Shown here: positions 35,660 to 35,851 of the stretch, piece after piece
Layout of the letters: each line of letters starts with the position of its first letter
How positions within the stretch are numbered: position 1 is the first letter of the stretch
Assembly: GCA_947460575.1 (NCBI GenBank)
Contig: CANHIJ010000033.1
Span: forward strand, 1-35,851
Length of the DNA stretch: 35,851 nucleotides
From: Verrucomicrobiales bacterium
Lineage (GTDB): Bacteria; Verrucomicrobiota; Verrucomicrobiia; Verrucomicrobiales; V1-33
Reading direction: 5' to 3'
The notes under the pieces: model-generated
Told to the model about the DNA's origin: nothing
Database searches by the model: none
What the model saw: only the letters and a program-made list of their open reading frames with translations
Translations under genes and position numbers: made by a program

Positions 35660-35851
35660 CCTAAAAACGGGAGTTGACTAGCTTTATTCGCGAGCGCAAG
35701 GCCTCGGTGTGTTAGGCTTTCTCCCAGCGCGTTGGGTATTTTGGGGGTACGGAGCGCGGGCACCCCTGCCGGGGTGCGGATGATGCGAAAACGGAGAAAC
35801 CGGTGGTGTCGCTCCGCTCAACCACCGGCTACCGGCTGAGATGCCTCCGGC
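35660..35851 (-). mobile_element. TIR-type multi-hairpin element, copy C (inverted, cut by window edge)
   Basis: Begins CCTAAAAACGGGAGTTGACTA (35660-35680) and aligns with the reverse complement of the right half of copy B. Shared parts are CTTTCTCC, the GCACCCC/GGGGTGC hairpin (35760-35777), GGATGATGCGAAAACGG, the CCGGTGGT/ACCACCGG hairpin (35800-35828) followed by CTAC (GTAG on the minus strand), and the start of GATGCCTCCGGC. The rest lies beyond the window. Confidence 0.65.

Overview
The window looks like chromosomal DNA of a GC-rich member of the Verrucomicrobiota, possibly near the Opitutales. The support is indirect: a GntR/LacI-hybrid regulator, a secreted autotransporter-type beta-strand repeat protein with a calcium-loop-like C-terminus, near-absence of Shine-Dalgarno sequences, and intergenic multi-hairpin repeats. 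No 16S gene, tRNA, CRISPR array or transposase gene is visible, so this placement is inference.

Layout. 1-4.7 kb is a carbohydrate-type accessory block: a truncated SGNH sialate O-acetylesterase-like gene (-), a divergent GntR/LacI-type regulator, and a large secreted beta-strand repeat protein. 4.9-8.3 kb holds a P1B-4-type metal ATPase and a convergent phosphomannose isomerase (manA). 8.5-13.3 kb is a plus-strand run: ftsK with a large acidic insertion in its motor domain, a RodZ-like helix-turn-helix membrane protein, a small six-cysteine protein, and an uncharacterised protein with two four-cysteine iron-sulfur-type motifs. 13.3-16.7 kb (-) is the conserved ATP-grasp / alpha-E / transglutaminase trio. 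17.1-19.3 kb (-) holds an orphan nuoF with a CRP-like palindrome upstream and an FHA-domain membrane protein; diverged repeats lie on both sides of this pair. 19.3-20.4 kb is non-coding and rich in palindromes and repeats.

20.5-24.7 kb (-) encodes an MMPL/RND exporter, a MgtC/DUF4010 membrane protein and a small lipoprotein. 24.9-26.5 kb is uvrC. 26.5-33.1 kb is a five-gene heavy-metal efflux operon: a Cys/His-rich small exported protein, a CusC/CzcC-type outer-membrane factor, a CusB/CzcB-type adaptor with an unusual C-terminal membrane segment, a CusA/CzcA-type pump, and a second exported small protein with a C-terminal Cys cluster. 33.6-35.3 kb (-) encodes an M23 peptidase and a small secreted protein.

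The most unusual non-coding structure is a dispersed element present at three places (19649-20414, about 33183-33567, and inverted from 35660 to the window end). Its ends resemble inverted repeats (CCTAAAA...GAGTTGA). It carries an ordered set of hairpins, one of which is preceded by GTAG as in REP sequences mobilised by RAYT transposases, and a short segment that differs between copies only at synonymous positions. The best candidates for undescribed protein systems are the small Cys protein plus iron-sulfur protein pair behind ftsK/rodZ, and the two small Cys-rich proteins that bracket the metal efflux pump.
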